Shown here piece after piece: positions 1 to 8,550 of a stretch of DNA of 64,000 nt. Position 1 is the stretch's first letter. Every line of letters begins with the position of its first letter. This DNA is from Acidimicrobiales bacterium (GTDB lineage Bacteria > Actinomycetota > Acidimicrobiia > Acidimicrobiales > JAVJTC01), in contig JAVJTC010000040.1 of the NCBI GenBank assembly GCA_040219085.1, positions 62,001 through 126,000 on the forward strand. Direction: 5' to 3'. A model generated the notes under the pieces. The model saw only the letters and a program-made list of their open reading frames with translations. It was not told where the DNA came from and did no database searches. A program made the position numbers and the translations under genes.

Positions 1-1
1 C

Positions 2-565
2 TCGAAGTACCGGGCGATGGAGACGTGCGACACGATCCTGGAGCGGTGGAGCGAGGCGAACCTCCCCATCGAGCCCGGCGACAACGAGGCAGCTGCGTCC
101 GCCGACGTGGTGATCGTCGCCACGCCGTGGGACGCGGCCGCGGCCACGGTGGGGGCGGTGCGCGACCAGCTCCACGGCAAGGTCGTGGTGTCGATGTGCA
201 ACGCCCTGGCCAAGGTCGGACACGAGTTCCAGCCACTCGTGCCGCCACGGGGCTCGGTGGCGGCGAGCGTGCAGGCGGCGGTCCCCGACGCGCTCGTCGC
301 GGCGGCCCTGCACCACGTGCCGGCCAAGGAGCTCGGCCACATCGCCGAACCCGTCGACAGCGATGTGCTGATCTGTTCGGACCACCCGGAGGCCACACGC
401 GTGACCACCGAGATGGTGGCGAAAATCGCCGGTCTGCGGCCCCTCGACGCAGGCGAGCTGTCCAACGCAGCGCCCATCGAAGCCTTCGCCGCGGTGCTGT
501 TGCAGCTGAACGTCCGCTACAAGACGCGGGTCGCACTGCGGTTCACGGGTCTCAAGGGCGGCTGA
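2..565 (+). CDS. F420H2:NADP+ oxidoreductase-like protein (5' end missing)
   Basis: The reading frame is open from base 2, so the N-terminal Rossmann part lies outside the window. What remains matches the C-terminal two thirds of the NADPH-dependent F420 reductase family (Fno/NpdG): a stretch of hydrophobic strands with VVIVATPWD, the segment VVSMCNAL, LHHVPAKEL, and a C-terminal end rich in family residues (NAAPIEA, NVRYKTRVALRFTGL). The family moves hydride between NADP(H) and coenzyme F420 in the cytoplasm. The stop codon overlaps the ATG of mshC (ATGA), so the two are probably co-transcribed and coupled. Family is fairly secure; direction of reaction and cofactor cannot be read from this fragment. 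Confidence 0.8.
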   Translation, partial: SKYRAMETCDTILERWSEANLPIEPGDNEAAASADVVIVATPWDAAAATVGAVRDQLHGKVVVSMCNALAKVGHEFQPLVPPRGSVAASVQAAVPDALVAAALHHVPAKELGHIAEPVDSDVLICSDHPEATRVTTEMVAKIAGLRPLDAGELSNAAPIEAFAAVLLQLNVRYKTRVALRFTGLKGG

Positions 566-1731
566 TGGCGGTCGCGGGCCCGGTGAGGCTCTACGACACC
601 GCACGGCGCACCGTCGTGCCCTTCGAACCCGGTCCCGTCGTGACCATGTACACGTGCGGGATCACCCCCTACGACGCCACCCACCTCGGTCACGCGGCCA
701 CCTACGTCGCCTACGACGTCCTGCAGCGGCGCCTGCGGGACCTCGGCCACGAGACGCGCTGTGTGCGCAACGTCACCGACGTCGACGACGACATCCTGCG
801 CAAGGCGCGCGAGCTCGGCGTGCACTACCTGGACCTCGCCGCCGCCGAGACGGCGCGCTTCGACGCCGACATGCGTGCGCTCGAGATGCTCGAGAGCTGG
901 AGCGAACCCCGCGCCACCTCGGCGATCGCAGACATCCGCGGTTTCATCGGGATGGTTCTCGACAACGGCCACGCCTACCGCTCCGGAGGCGCCGTCTACT
1001 TCGACGTGGCCACCTTCGGCAGCTTCGGGCAGCTGAGCGGGCTGTCGAGGTCCGAGATGCTCGAGCTCGCCGCGGAACGCGGCGGCAACCCCGACGACCC
1101 CAACAAGAGGAACCCGCTCGACTTCGTGCTGTGGCAGCCGTCCGAGCCCGACGAGCCCGCCTGGGAATCCCTGTGGGGTCCGGGCCGACCGGGTTGGCAC
1201 ATCGAATGTTCAGCGCTCGCCATGCGCGAGCTCGACACGACCATCGACCTGCACGGTGGGGGAGCGGACCTGATCTTCCCCCACCACGAGTGCGAGCTCG
1301 CCCAGTCCGAGGCGGCCACCGGGCACGCCTTCGTGCGGCACTGGATGCACCAGGCGATGGTGCGTATGGACGGCGAGAAGATGTCGAAATCGCTCGGGAA
1401 TCTCGTCTTCATCTCCGACCTCCTCAAGGAGTACGACCCCCGGGCCATCAGGCTCGCGATCGTGGGCCACCACTACCGCGATTCGTGGGAGTGGAACGAC
1501 CCGCTGATGCCCGACGCCGCCGCCCGGCTCGGGCGTTGGTCCGACGCCGCCGCAACCGGCGCCACCGACGGTGCGGGGGCCGTCGCGGACGAGGTGCGAA
1601 CCGCCCTCGACGACGACCTCGCCACGCCGCGTGCGCTGACCGCGATCGATGCTGCGGCCGCAGCGGGCACCGATGTCAGCGAGGCGGCGGCGCTTCTCGG
1701 CGTGCGTCTGCGCGAGCCCGATCGGGGCTGA
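565..1731 (+). CDS. mshC: Cysteine:glucosaminyl-inositol ligase (mycothiol synthesis)
   Basis: 388 residues, a cysteinyl-tRNA synthetase paralogue. It joins cysteine to the amine of GlcN-inositol with ATP, the third step of mycothiol synthesis. The class I motifs are C31-G-I-T-P-Y-D-A-T-H-L-G-H (HIGH-type, about 31-43), NVTDVDD, GRPGWHIECSA, HGGGADLIFPHHE and KMSKS at 272-276. GITPYDATHLGHA and the length (a CysRS is usually about 460 or more with a tRNA-binding tail) separate MshC from true CysRS. The ATG overlaps the stop of the preceding gene. A true but short CysRS is the alternative and looks unlikely. Confidence 0.9.
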   Translation: MAVAGPVRLYDTARRTVVPFEPGPVVTMYTCGITPYDATHLGHAATYVAYDVLQRRLRDLGHETRCVRNVTDVDDDILRKARELGVHYLDLAAAETARFDADMRALEMLESWSEPRATSAIADIRGFIGMVLDNGHAYRSGGAVYFDVATFGSFGQLSGLSRSEMLELAAERGGNPDDPNKRNPLDFVLWQPSEPDEPAWESLWGPGRPGWHIECSALAMRELDTTIDLHGGGADLIFPHHECELAQSEAATGHAFVRHWMHQAMVRMDGEKMSKSLGNLVFISDLLKEYDPRAIRLAIVGHHYRDSWEWNDPLMPDAAARLGRWSDAAATGATDGAGAVADEVRTALDDDLATPRALTAIDAAAAAGTDVSEAAALLGVRLREPDRG

Positions 1732-1732
1732 G

Positions 1733-2545
1733 GTGTCGTCGTCCGCTGTGGCTCCGGTGCGTCCGGGCTTGGCGGGCGACGTCGCCCGCTGTGTCGCCCG
1801 GCCGGTCTTCGGGCTCCTGTGGCGGGTGCGGGTCAGCGGTGTCGGCAACATCCCCGCGGGTGGTGCGATCATCGCCGCCAACCACCAGTCGGTGATCGAC
1901 TCCTTCTTCCTGGGCGTGCACCTTCCCCGGCCCGTCGTGTTCATCGGCAAGGCCGAGTACCTCGACTCCTGGAAGACCCGCTACCTGTTCCCCGCGCTCG
2001 GCATGATCCCGATCGACCGTTCCGGGGGGACCAGTTCGGCGCCCGCTCTCGACTTCGGGGCGGATCTGCTCGAAGAGGGCCGTCTCCTCGGCGTCTATCC
2101 GGAGGGCACGCGGTCGCGCACCGGTCGACTCCACAAGGGGCGCACCGGGATCGCGCGGCTGGCCTTTCGCACGGGCGTGCCCGTCGTGCCGGTCGGCATC
2201 GTGGGCACGCGTGCCATCCAGCCGCCCGACGTGGCATGCCCGCGCCCCTTCATGCGCGCCGAGTTGAGGATCGGCCGGCCCGTGAGCCCCGGGGGTTACG
2301 TCGACCGGGTCCCCCGGTCTCTCGGGCTGCGCGCGATGACCGACGACGTGATGTTCGCCATCCGCGAGCTCTCGGGGCTGGAATACGACCCGACCTACGC
2401 GGACCGGCAGTGGCCCGGGGCCGACGGATCCGCCCGGGGTCTGGGCGGAATCTCCGCCGGTGTGATGGGCGACGACCGGCCGACGGCACGCGAGGCTCTG
2501 GGCGCCGAAACCACCGTGACCGGGCGGACCGCGGCGGTAGCGTGA
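1733..2545 (+). CDS. 1-acyl-glycerol-3-phosphate acyltransferase family (PlsC-like)
   Basis: 270 residues from a GTG one base after the mshC stop; in-frame codons further up lie inside mshC and were not chosen. It carries the PlsC block order: NHQSVID (H51 to D56, the HX4D catalytic pair), KAEYL, the arginine-containing GMIPIDRSGG, and YPEGTRSRTG (about 122-131). The family acylates lysophosphatidic acid to phosphatidic acid at the inner membrane face. The last 60 residues after the catalytic domain are loose and poorly conserved in appearance. Which acyl acceptor is used cannot be told; actinobacteria have several paralogues. Confidence 0.85.
   Translation: MSSSAVAPVRPGLAGDVARCVARPVFGLLWRVRVSGVGNIPAGGAIIAANHQSVIDSFFLGVHLPRPVVFIGKAEYLDSWKTRYLFPALGMIPIDRSGGTSSAPALDFGADLLEEGRLLGVYPEGTRSRTGRLHKGRTGIARLAFRTGVPVVPVGIVGTRAIQPPDVACPRPFMRAELRIGRPVSPGGYVDRVPRSLGLRAMTDDVMFAIRELSGLEYDPTYADRQWPGADGSARGLGGISAGVMGDDRPTAREALGAETTVTGRTAAVA
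2538..2543 (+). promoter_or_regulatory. Candidate -10 of a leaderless thrS transcript
   Basis: TAGCGT ends 7 bases before the thrS ATG, and the intervening bases (GACGCCC) contain no ribosome binding site. It lies in the last codons of the plsC-like gene. Confidence 0.5.
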
Positions 2546-2550
2546 CGCCC

Positions 2551-4515
2551 ATGTCAGAGATCAGCGTCACCCTCCCCGACGGCTCCCAGCGTCCGCTCTC
2601 CGACGGAGCGACCGGGCGTGATCTCGCCGAATCGATCGGACCGGGGCTTGCGAAGGCGGCGCTCGTGGTCGCCGTCGACGGCGATCTGCGTGACCTGGAC
2701 GCGTCGCTGCACGACGGTGCCGAGGTGTCGATCGTGACGGCCGACAGCGCGGAGGGCGTCGAGACGATCCGGCACTCCACGGCCCACGTGCTGGCACAGG
2801 CGGTCCTGGACCTGTGGCCCGGGGCGACGTTCGCGATCGGTCCCGCCATCGACAACGGCTTCTACTACGACTTCGACCTTCCCGACGGCGAGACGTTCGG
2901 CGACGACGACCTCGAGCGCATCGAGGCCCGCATGCGCGAGATCATCGGGGAGGACCAGCCCTTCGTGCGCTCCGAGGTCGGCGCGGACGAGGCGCTGCGC
3001 CTCATGGCCGACCACCCCTACAAGCGCGAGATCATCGAGCGGGTGACGGGCGGCGGCGTCGACGGTGAGCTCGCCTCCGAGGTCGCCGGTGACGGCTCGG
3101 TCAGCTTCTACCGCAACAGCGATTCGTTCGTCGACATGTGCCGTGGCCCCCACGTCCCTTCGACGGGACGTCTCGGCCACTTCGCGCTCCAGAAGGTCGC
3201 CGGGGCCTACTGGCGCGGTGACGAACGGCGTCCGATGCTCCAGCGCATCTACGGGACCGCGTGGGCCTCGAAGAAGGACCTCAAGGCCCACCTCCACCGG
3301 CTGGAGGAGGCCGCCAAGCGCGATCACCGCCGCCTGGCGCGCGAACTCGACCTCGTCTCGTGGCCCGAGGAGCTGGGACCCGGCCTCGCGGTGTGGCACC
3401 CGAAGGGTGCGACGGTGCGCACGCTCATGGAGGACTACTCCCGGGACCGTCACCGCAGCGACTACGAGTTCGTCTTCAGCCCCCACATTGCCAAGGCCGG
3501 CCTGTGGGAGACCAGCGGCCACCTCGACTTCTACGCCGAGTCGATGTACCCGCCGATGGAGCTCGACGGCGCGTCGTACTACCCGAAGCCGATGAACTGC
3601 CCGTTCCACGTGATGATCTACCGGTCCGACCAGCGTTCGTACCGGGACCTGCCGCTGCGCCTCTTCGAGCTCGGCGCGGTGTACCGCTACGAGTTGTCGG
3701 GAGCGGTGCACGGCCTGTTGCGCAGCCGCGGGTTCACCCAGGACGACAGCCACATCTTCTGCACCCGCGAACAGCTCGCGGAGGAACTGGCCTCGCTGTT
3801 GTCGTTCGTCCTGTCGGTCCTGCGGGCCTTCGGGTTCGAGGACTTCGAGTTCAAGCTCTCCACCCGTCCCAGCGAGAAGTCCGTCGGCGAGGACGAACTG
3901 TGGGACCTCGCCACCGAGGGTCTGCGCTACGCCCTCGAGAGCGCGGACCTGACCTACACGGTCGACGAGGGTGCCGGCGCCTTCTACGGCCCGAAGATCG
4001 ACGTCGACGTCATGGATGCGATCGGCCGGTCGTGGCAGTTGTCGACGATCCAGGCGGACTTCACGCTGCCGGAGCGGTTCGACCTCACCTACATCGGTCC
4101 CGACGGGGACCGCCATCAGCCGGTGATGATCCACCGGGCCCTGTTCGGGTCGGTCGAGCGGTTCTTCGGTGTCCTGCTCGAGCACTACGCCGGGGCGTTC
4201 CCGGTGTGGCTGAGCCCCATCCAGGTCCGTGTGCTGCCGGTCGCGGACGAACACGACGACTACGCCCGCTCGGTGCGGGACCGCCTGCGAGGCGAGGGTC
4301 GGCGGGTGGACGTCGTGGCCGCCGACGAGCCCCTGGGGCGCAGGATCCGCAACGCGAAGATGGAGAAGATCCCCTATGTCCTCATAATAAACAACAACGA
4401 CGTCGCCGCTGCGACCGTCGGGGTCAATGCCCGTGGTGGGGACCAGCCCGATCGCGATGTCGCTCTCGACGACTTCGCGGCCCGTCTCGGCGCCGACGTC
4501 GACGCGCTCCGCTGA
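2551..4515 (+). CDS. thrS: Threonyl-tRNA synthetase
   Basis: 654 residues, full length. N-terminal TGS domain (about 1-62), the editing domain with H75-STA-H79, then the class II catalytic core: PMNCPFH (zinc Cys), YRYELSGAVHGLLRSRGFTQDDSHIF (motif 2 region) and HRALFGSVERFF (motif 3), ending in an anticodon-binding domain. Charges tRNA-Thr and clears mischarged serine. Near the C-terminus the codons CTC ATA ATA AAC AAC AAC form an AT-rich patch with two adjacent rare ATA codons, unlike the rest of the gene. Followed after one base by the HIT gene, the usual actinobacterial order. Confidence 0.97.
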   Translation: MSEISVTLPDGSQRPLSDGATGRDLAESIGPGLAKAALVVAVDGDLRDLDASLHDGAEVSIVTADSAEGVETIRHSTAHVLAQAVLDLWPGATFAIGPAIDNGFYYDFDLPDGETFGDDDLERIEARMREIIGEDQPFVRSEVGADEALRLMADHPYKREIIERVTGGGVDGELASEVAGDGSVSFYRNSDSFVDMCRGPHVPSTGRLGHFALQKVAGAYWRGDERRPMLQRIYGTAWASKKDLKAHLHRLEEAAKRDHRRLARELDLVSWPEELGPGLAVWHPKGATVRTLMEDYSRDRHRSDYEFVFSPHIAKAGLWETSGHLDFYAESMYPPMELDGASYYPKPMNCPFHVMIYRSDQRSYRDLPLRLFELGAVYRYELSGAVHGLLRSRGFTQDDSHIFCTREQLAEELASLLSFVLSVLRAFGFEDFEFKLSTRPSEKSVGEDELWDLATEGLRYALESADLTYTVDEGAGAFYGPKIDVDVMDAIGRSWQLSTIQADFTLPERFDLTYIGPDGDRHQPVMIHRALFGSVERFFGVLLEHYAGAFPVWLSPIQVRVLPVADEHDDYARSVRDRLRGEGRRVDVVAADEPLGRRIRNAKMEKIPYVLIINNNDVAAATVGVNARGGDQPDRDVALDDFAARLGADVDALR

Positions 4516-4516
4516 A

Positions 4517-5098
4517 GTGGCCGAGGGCGAGGCCGTCGAGGGTGCCGGCCCCCGTGGAGGGCTCGCGCGGCTTTGGGCGGGGTGGCGCCACGCCTACGTC
4601 GCCGACATCGACGCCGTCGCCGGCACGACCACAGAGGGAACCGTCTTCGAGCGGATCCTGGCCGCAGGCCTCGACGACTCGGTGTGTCACATCCTGTGGC
4701 GTGGGAGGGCGGTGTTCGCCATCCTCAACGCGTACCCCTACGCCACCGGTCACCTCATGGTGCTGCCCTTCCGACCGGTGGCGCAACTGGGAGATCTGAC
4801 CACTGACGAGTCGCTGGAGCTGTGGGAGGCCGTCGGCCACGGCGTGGCGGCCGTCGAGGAGGCCTACTCGCCCGAGGGGATGAACGTCGGAATGAACCTC
4901 GGTGCCGCCGGCGGGGCCGGGGTGCCCGACCACATCCACGTCCACGTCGTCCCGCGCTGGGGCGGCGACACCAACTTCATGACCTCGGTGGCCGAGGCCC
5001 GCGTTCTGCCCGAACCGCTCGACGAGACATGGCGGCGCCTGCGCGCCGCCTGGCCGGTGCCCGACGCCGACGGCGCGCCGATACCGTCGAAACCGTGA
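4517..5098 (+). CDS. HIT-family nucleotide phosphorylase/hydrolase
   Basis: 193 residues starting at a GTG just after the thrS stop. The histidine triad H139-I-H-V-H-V-V-P (H139, H141, H143) and the preceding GGAGVPDH mark the HIT fold; ILNAYPYATGHLMVLPFR is the usual N-terminal nucleotide-binding part. Homologues downstream of thrS in actinobacteria are annotated as AP4A phosphorylases that split dinucleoside polyphosphates, which is a plausible but not proven role here. Its stop overlaps the start of the next gene (GTGA). Confidence 0.88.
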   Translation: MAEGEAVEGAGPRGGLARLWAGWRHAYVADIDAVAGTTTEGTVFERILAAGLDDSVCHILWRGRAVFAILNAYPYATGHLMVLPFRPVAQLGDLTTDESLELWEAVGHGVAAVEEAYSPEGMNVGMNLGAAGGAGVPDHIHVHVVPRWGGDTNFMTSVAEARVLPEPLDETWRRLRAAWPVPDADGAPIPSKP

Positions 5099-5667
5099 AC
5101 GAGGACACGAGCCACGCCGCCGTCCCCGGCGACGGCGACGAGCCCGACCCCGGACCCGAGGGCGATGTCGACCCCGGTGATATCCGTGACGAACTTCCTG
5201 CGGATCTCAACGCCTCGGAGTTCGTCGGGCCCTACATGTTCCCGAACAACAGCCGGCGCCGTATCCCCGGGGTCCTCTACCTCTTCGCCGCGGTCCTGCT
5301 CGTGGCTGTGTGGGGCTTCACCAACGGTGACGACTCCGCGGCCATCAACGGCGGTGTACTCGCAGCGGGGATCGGCCTCGCCCTGTTCGGCACATTCCAC
5401 CTCATCACAGGGTGGGACCTGGCGGTGGACGAGAACGATGCCCTGGTCGTGGCAACGCGCGCCGCCGGGTTCCCCATCGGTCACGCCTCGGCCCAGATGG
5501 GCTGGCGCGGCTTCCTGAGCCGACCCACATGGCGCCTGCTCGTGTACTCGAACGAGCCGCAACCGGCCAAGCGCGGACTCGTGCTGGTGGACGGCGTCGA
5601 CGGCGAGGTCCTCGACGTCTTCGTCGAGGACAACCCCGAGGACTGGAGCGACCTCGAGGGCGTCTGA
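5095..5667 (+). CDS. Small membrane protein of unknown function
   Basis: 190 residues, GTG start overlapping the HIT stop codon. The first 60 residues are acidic and proline/glycine-rich, followed by NNSRRRIPGVLYLF and two hydrophobic segments (about 65-80 and 88-107) and a soluble C-terminal half of about 80 residues rich in Trp and Asp/Glu. I do not recognise a family with certainty. Position between the HIT gene and pgsA, with coupled translation, suggests co-expression with the lipid genes that follow; function is unknown. Confidence 0.75.
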   Translation: MNEDTSHAAVPGDGDEPDPGPEGDVDPGDIRDELPADLNASEFVGPYMFPNNSRRRIPGVLYLFAAVLLVAVWGFTNGDDSAAINGGVLAAGIGLALFGTFHLITGWDLAVDENDALVVATRAAGFPIGHASAQMGWRGFLSRPTWRLLVYSNEPQPAKRGLVLVDGVDGEVLDVFVEDNPEDWSDLEGV

Positions 5668-5719
5668 CCGTGTGCCCACCCGGCCCGGCTCCATGGTCGG
5701 CCCCATCTACACGGCACGG

Positions 5720-5725
5720 TAGTCT
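5720..5725 (+). promoter_or_regulatory. Candidate -10 for the pgsA operon
   Basis: TAGTCT, with a predicted transcription start near 5732 and a leader of about 25 bases that contains a GGGAG ribosome binding site 5 bases before the pgsA ATG. No good -35 is visible. Confidence 0.4.
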
Positions 5726-5727
5726 CG

Positions 5728-5743
5728 GTTCAGTCCTCTGAAC
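5728..5743 (+). promoter_or_regulatory. Inverted repeat at the presumed pgsA transcription start
   Basis: GTTCAG-TCCT-CTGAAC: a perfect 6-bp inverted repeat with a 4-base spacer, lying directly over the position where transcription from TAGTCT would begin. It could be an operator or a short 5' hairpin ahead of the ribosome binding site. Confidence 0.4.
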
Positions 5744-5756
5744 GCCTGGGAGAACC

Positions 5757-6434
5757 ATGTTCGACGGTCACTGGCGCACCGCGGTCGACAAGGCCGTCGA
5801 CCCCCTGGGCGTACAACTTCGCCGCACCGGCATCACCGCCGACGTGCTCACCGTGCTCGGCCTCGTGATAGCAGGTGTGGCCGCCGTGGTGATCGCCAAC
5901 GGCTACCTGCGGATCGGATTCGTCGTGTTCGTCGCCGCGGGGATCCCCGACCTGCTCGACGGCGCCGTCGCGAAGGCCTCGGGGACCTCGGGAAAGCGCG
6001 GCGCGTTCTTCGACTCGACAGCGGACCGGATCACCGATGCGCTGCTCTTCGGTGGTATCGCCTGGTACCTGGCGTCGAACGAACCGGGCCGGATCTCGAT
6101 CCTGCCGGTGGCGGTGATGGCCGCGGCGCAGATCATCTCCTACCAGCGGGCCAAGGCGGAGTCGCTCGGCTTCGACGCCAAGGGCGGAATCATGGAGCGC
6201 GCCGAACGCTTCATCGCGATGAGTTTCGGACTCATCTTCCCCGAGATCCTCATCGGCGTGCTGTGGGCGATGCTCGTGCTCACGCTGGTGACCGCGGTTC
6301 AGCGGTTCGTCAAGGTCTGGCGTCAGGCCAGCCGGGTCCAGCCCGAGGCCGCGACGGGCGCACGTGACCGTCGCCGCGCACGTCGCAGCGAACGGCGCGG
6401 CGACCGCCGTGCGCGCCGGGCGCCGGGCGCCTGA
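5757..6434 (+). CDS. pgsA: CDP-alcohol phosphatidyltransferase (PI-phosphate synthase type)
   Basis: 225 residues, integral membrane protein with about six hydrophobic segments. The CDP-alcohol phosphotransferase signature is present: D65-LLD68-G-AVAK, GAFFDSTADR (D86 and D90 follow), i.e. DxxDGxxA..G..FD...D. The position usually Arg after the Ala is Lys. In actinobacteria this locus (HIT-pgsA-patA-pimA) encodes phosphatidylinositol-phosphate synthase, using CDP-diacylglycerol and inositol phosphate; the two genes behind it use that product. The C-terminal 35 residues are an Arg-rich tail, likely cytoplasmic. Confidence 0.88.
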   Translation: MFDGHWRTAVDKAVDPLGVQLRRTGITADVLTVLGLVIAGVAAVVIANGYLRIGFVVFVAAGIPDLLDGAVAKASGTSGKRGAFFDSTADRITDALLFGGIAWYLASNEPGRISILPVAVMAAAQIISYQRAKAESLGFDAKGGIMERAERFIAMSFGLIFPEILIGVLWAMLVLTLVTAVQRFVKVWRQASRVQPEAATGARDRRRARRSERRGDRRARRAPGA

Positions 6435-6440
6435 GAACTC

Positions 6441-7343
6441 GTGCCCGACCGGGCATCGGGCCGCTACCGCTATGGCGCCGCGCTCGCGCGGGCCCTGCCG
6501 AAACGGGTCGCGGATCTGGCGGCGGCCGGCGTGGGCATCGGCGCAGGGAGCCTGGCCGGGGAGCGGCGCATCATCGTCGAACGCCACCTCGCCCGGGCCT
6601 ATGGGGAACTCTCCGGACCCGCGCTGCGTCACGCCACTCGTCAGGTGTTCCTTGCGAAGGCCCGCTACCTCGTGGACGGGGCCCGTCTGCCCACGCAGTC
6701 GGCATCGCAGATCGACGCGCACTTCGTCTACGACGGCTACGAGCACATCGACGACGCCCTCGCCAGCGGGGTCGGCCCGATCCTCGCCCTGCCCCACGTC
6801 GGGAGTTGGGAGTTCGCCGGTGCGTGGCTCGCGAAGGTCGTCGGTCACCGCGTCACGGCGGTCGTCGAGGCGCTCGACGACCGCGAGACGTTCTCGTGGA
6901 TGGCCGGACAGCGCGCGGCCATGGGCATCGACGTCGTCCCGCTCGGTCCGGGTGCGGCGGCGCCGCTCATCCGGGCGCTCAAGGAGAGGTCGATCGTCTG
7001 CCTGCTCTGTGACCGCGACATCGTGGGTGACGGCGTGGAGGTCACCTTCTTCGGCGAGAAGACGACGCTGCCGGCCGGACCGGCCACCCTGGCCCTGCGA
7101 ACGGGCGCGGCGTTGTTGCCGACGGCGGTCTACCAGCGCGGCTCCATGAACCACGGGGTCGTGCGGCCGCCGATCCCGGTGCAGCGCGAAGGCCGGCTGC
7201 GTGCGGACGTCACGAGGATCACGCAACTGCTCGCCGACGAACTGGAGATCATGATCCGCGCCGCGCCCGAGCAGTGGCACATCATGGTGCCGAACTGGCC
7301 ATCCGACCTCGCCGCCCTGGCTGCCGCCCGGGCGGGTGGCTGA
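6441..7343 (+). CDS. patA: Phosphatidylinositol mannoside acyltransferase (LpxL/HtrB fold)
   Basis: 300 residues, GTG start 6 bases after pgsA. The lysophospholipid/lauroyl acyltransferase core is visible: LPHVGSWEFAG (H119 and E124, the HX4E catalytic pair), VVEALDDRETF, LLCDRDIVGDGVEVTFFGEKTTLPAGPATLALRTGA, and PEQWHIMVPNW. In mycobacteria the gene at this place acylates the mannose of PIM1/PIM2 at the inner membrane. Context (pgsA before, pimA after) supports the same role; acceptor identity is inferred from position. Confidence 0.87.
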   Translation: MPDRASGRYRYGAALARALPKRVADLAAAGVGIGAGSLAGERRIIVERHLARAYGELSGPALRHATRQVFLAKARYLVDGARLPTQSASQIDAHFVYDGYEHIDDALASGVGPILALPHVGSWEFAGAWLAKVVGHRVTAVVEALDDRETFSWMAGQRAAMGIDVVPLGPGAAAPLIRALKERSIVCLLCDRDIVGDGVEVTFFGEKTTLPAGPATLALRTGAALLPTAVYQRGSMNHGVVRPPIPVQREGRLRADVTRITQLLADELEIMIRAAPEQWHIMVPNWPSDLAALAAARAGG

Positions 7344-7356
7344 GGCGGTCCCGCCC

Positions 7357-8550
7357 ATGCGCGTGGGGATGGTCTGTCCGTATTCACTGACGTTGCCCGG
7401 CGGCGTCCAGGAACAGGCGCTCGGTCTCTCGCGGTCGCTGCGGTCCAAGGGCCTTTTCGTCAGACTGCTGGCGCCCTGTGACGGAGCGCCCCCTGATGTC
7501 GACGTGACGCCGCTGGGCAACAGCGTCCCGCTCGCCGCCAACGGCTCGGTCGCGCCCGTGGCCCCCGACGTCGCCGCGCAGTTGCGGACCATGCGCGCGC
7601 TGTGGGACGAGCAGTTCGACGTCGTCCACCTCCACGAACCCTTCGCCCCCGGGGTGACGCTGACCACGGTCCTGCTCAAACACGGACCGCTCGTGGGCAC
7701 GTTCCACGCCGCGGGGACGAGCGCCCCCTACCGCTGGCTCGGCTCCATCGCCCGTCGCCTCGCGGACCGCCTCGAGATCCGCTGCGCCGTGTCGCCCGAC
7801 GCCGAGGCCCTCGCGGCCGCCGCGATCGGCGGGACCTACGAGCCGGTCTTCAACGGGGTGGACGTCGCGCGCCTTTCCACCGGGCCCGTTTCCGGGACGC
7901 AGGGCCCGACGATCTTCTTCATCGGCCGCCACGAGCCGCGCAAGGGCCTCGAGGTGCTCATCGAGGCGATGGGTGCGCTGCCGCCGGAGGTGCGCCTGTG
8001 GGTCGGTGGGGACGGCCCGCAGACGGCGGAACTGCGCGACCGGGTGGCCGGCGACGCCCGGATCTCGTGGTTGGGGCGGATAAGCGACGCCGAGAAGCTC
8101 GCCCGCCTGCGCGGGGCCGATGTCTTCTGCGCGCCGTCGCTGCGGGGGGAGTCCTTCGGAGTGGTGCTCCTGGAGGCCATGGCCGCCGGGACTCCGATCG
8201 TCGCCAGTGACCTCGTCGCGTACAGCCGCGTGGCGCGCGCGGGCCGTGATGCCGTGCTGGTACCCAGCGGCGATGCCAGCGCGCTCGCAGCGGGACTGCG
8301 CGACGTGTTGTTCGGTACGCGCGCACCCTCTCTGATCGCGAGCGGGACCGCACGGGCGGCGGAGTACTCCCTCGACCGACTCGCCGACCTGTACATCGAG
8401 AAGTACGAGCGCGTCGTCCGGCACGGCCAGCTGGAAGCCGGCGGAGGCGCGGCCGCGGCGCCGGGGGGTGCGCGCCCAGCGGCCCGCACGCTCTCTATGC
8501 TGGCTCGTCGGCCCGGTGACCCGAGCCCCCGGGAAGTGGTGGAGACGTGA
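7357..8550 (+). CDS. pimA: Phosphatidylinositol mannosyltransferase, GT4 family
   Basis: 397 residues. I chose the ATG at 7357 because MRVGMVCPYSLTLPGGVQEQ matches the canonical N-terminus with the glycine-rich loop; an upstream GTG at 7336 lies inside patA. GT-B glycosyltransferase: VVHLHEPFAP, GTFHAAGT, IFFIGRHEPRKGLEVLIEA, and the EX7E motif in LRGESFGVVLLEAMAAGTPIVAS. Transfers the first mannose from GDP-mannose to phosphatidylinositol on the cytoplasmic membrane face. The last 50 residues are a low-complexity Ala/Gly/Pro tail. Overlaps the next gene by 4 bases. Confidence 0.9.
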   Translation: MRVGMVCPYSLTLPGGVQEQALGLSRSLRSKGLFVRLLAPCDGAPPDVDVTPLGNSVPLAANGSVAPVAPDVAAQLRTMRALWDEQFDVVHLHEPFAPGVTLTTVLLKHGPLVGTFHAAGTSAPYRWLGSIARRLADRLEIRCAVSPDAEALAAAAIGGTYEPVFNGVDVARLSTGPVSGTQGPTIFFIGRHEPRKGLEVLIEAMGALPPEVRLWVGGDGPQTAELRDRVAGDARISWLGRISDAEKLARLRGADVFCAPSLRGESFGVVLLEAMAAGTPIVASDLVAYSRVARAGRDAVLVPSGDASALAAGLRDVLFGTRAPSLIASGTARAAEYSLDRLADLYIEKYERVVRHGQLEAGGGAAAAPGGARPAARTLSMLARRPGDPSPREVVET

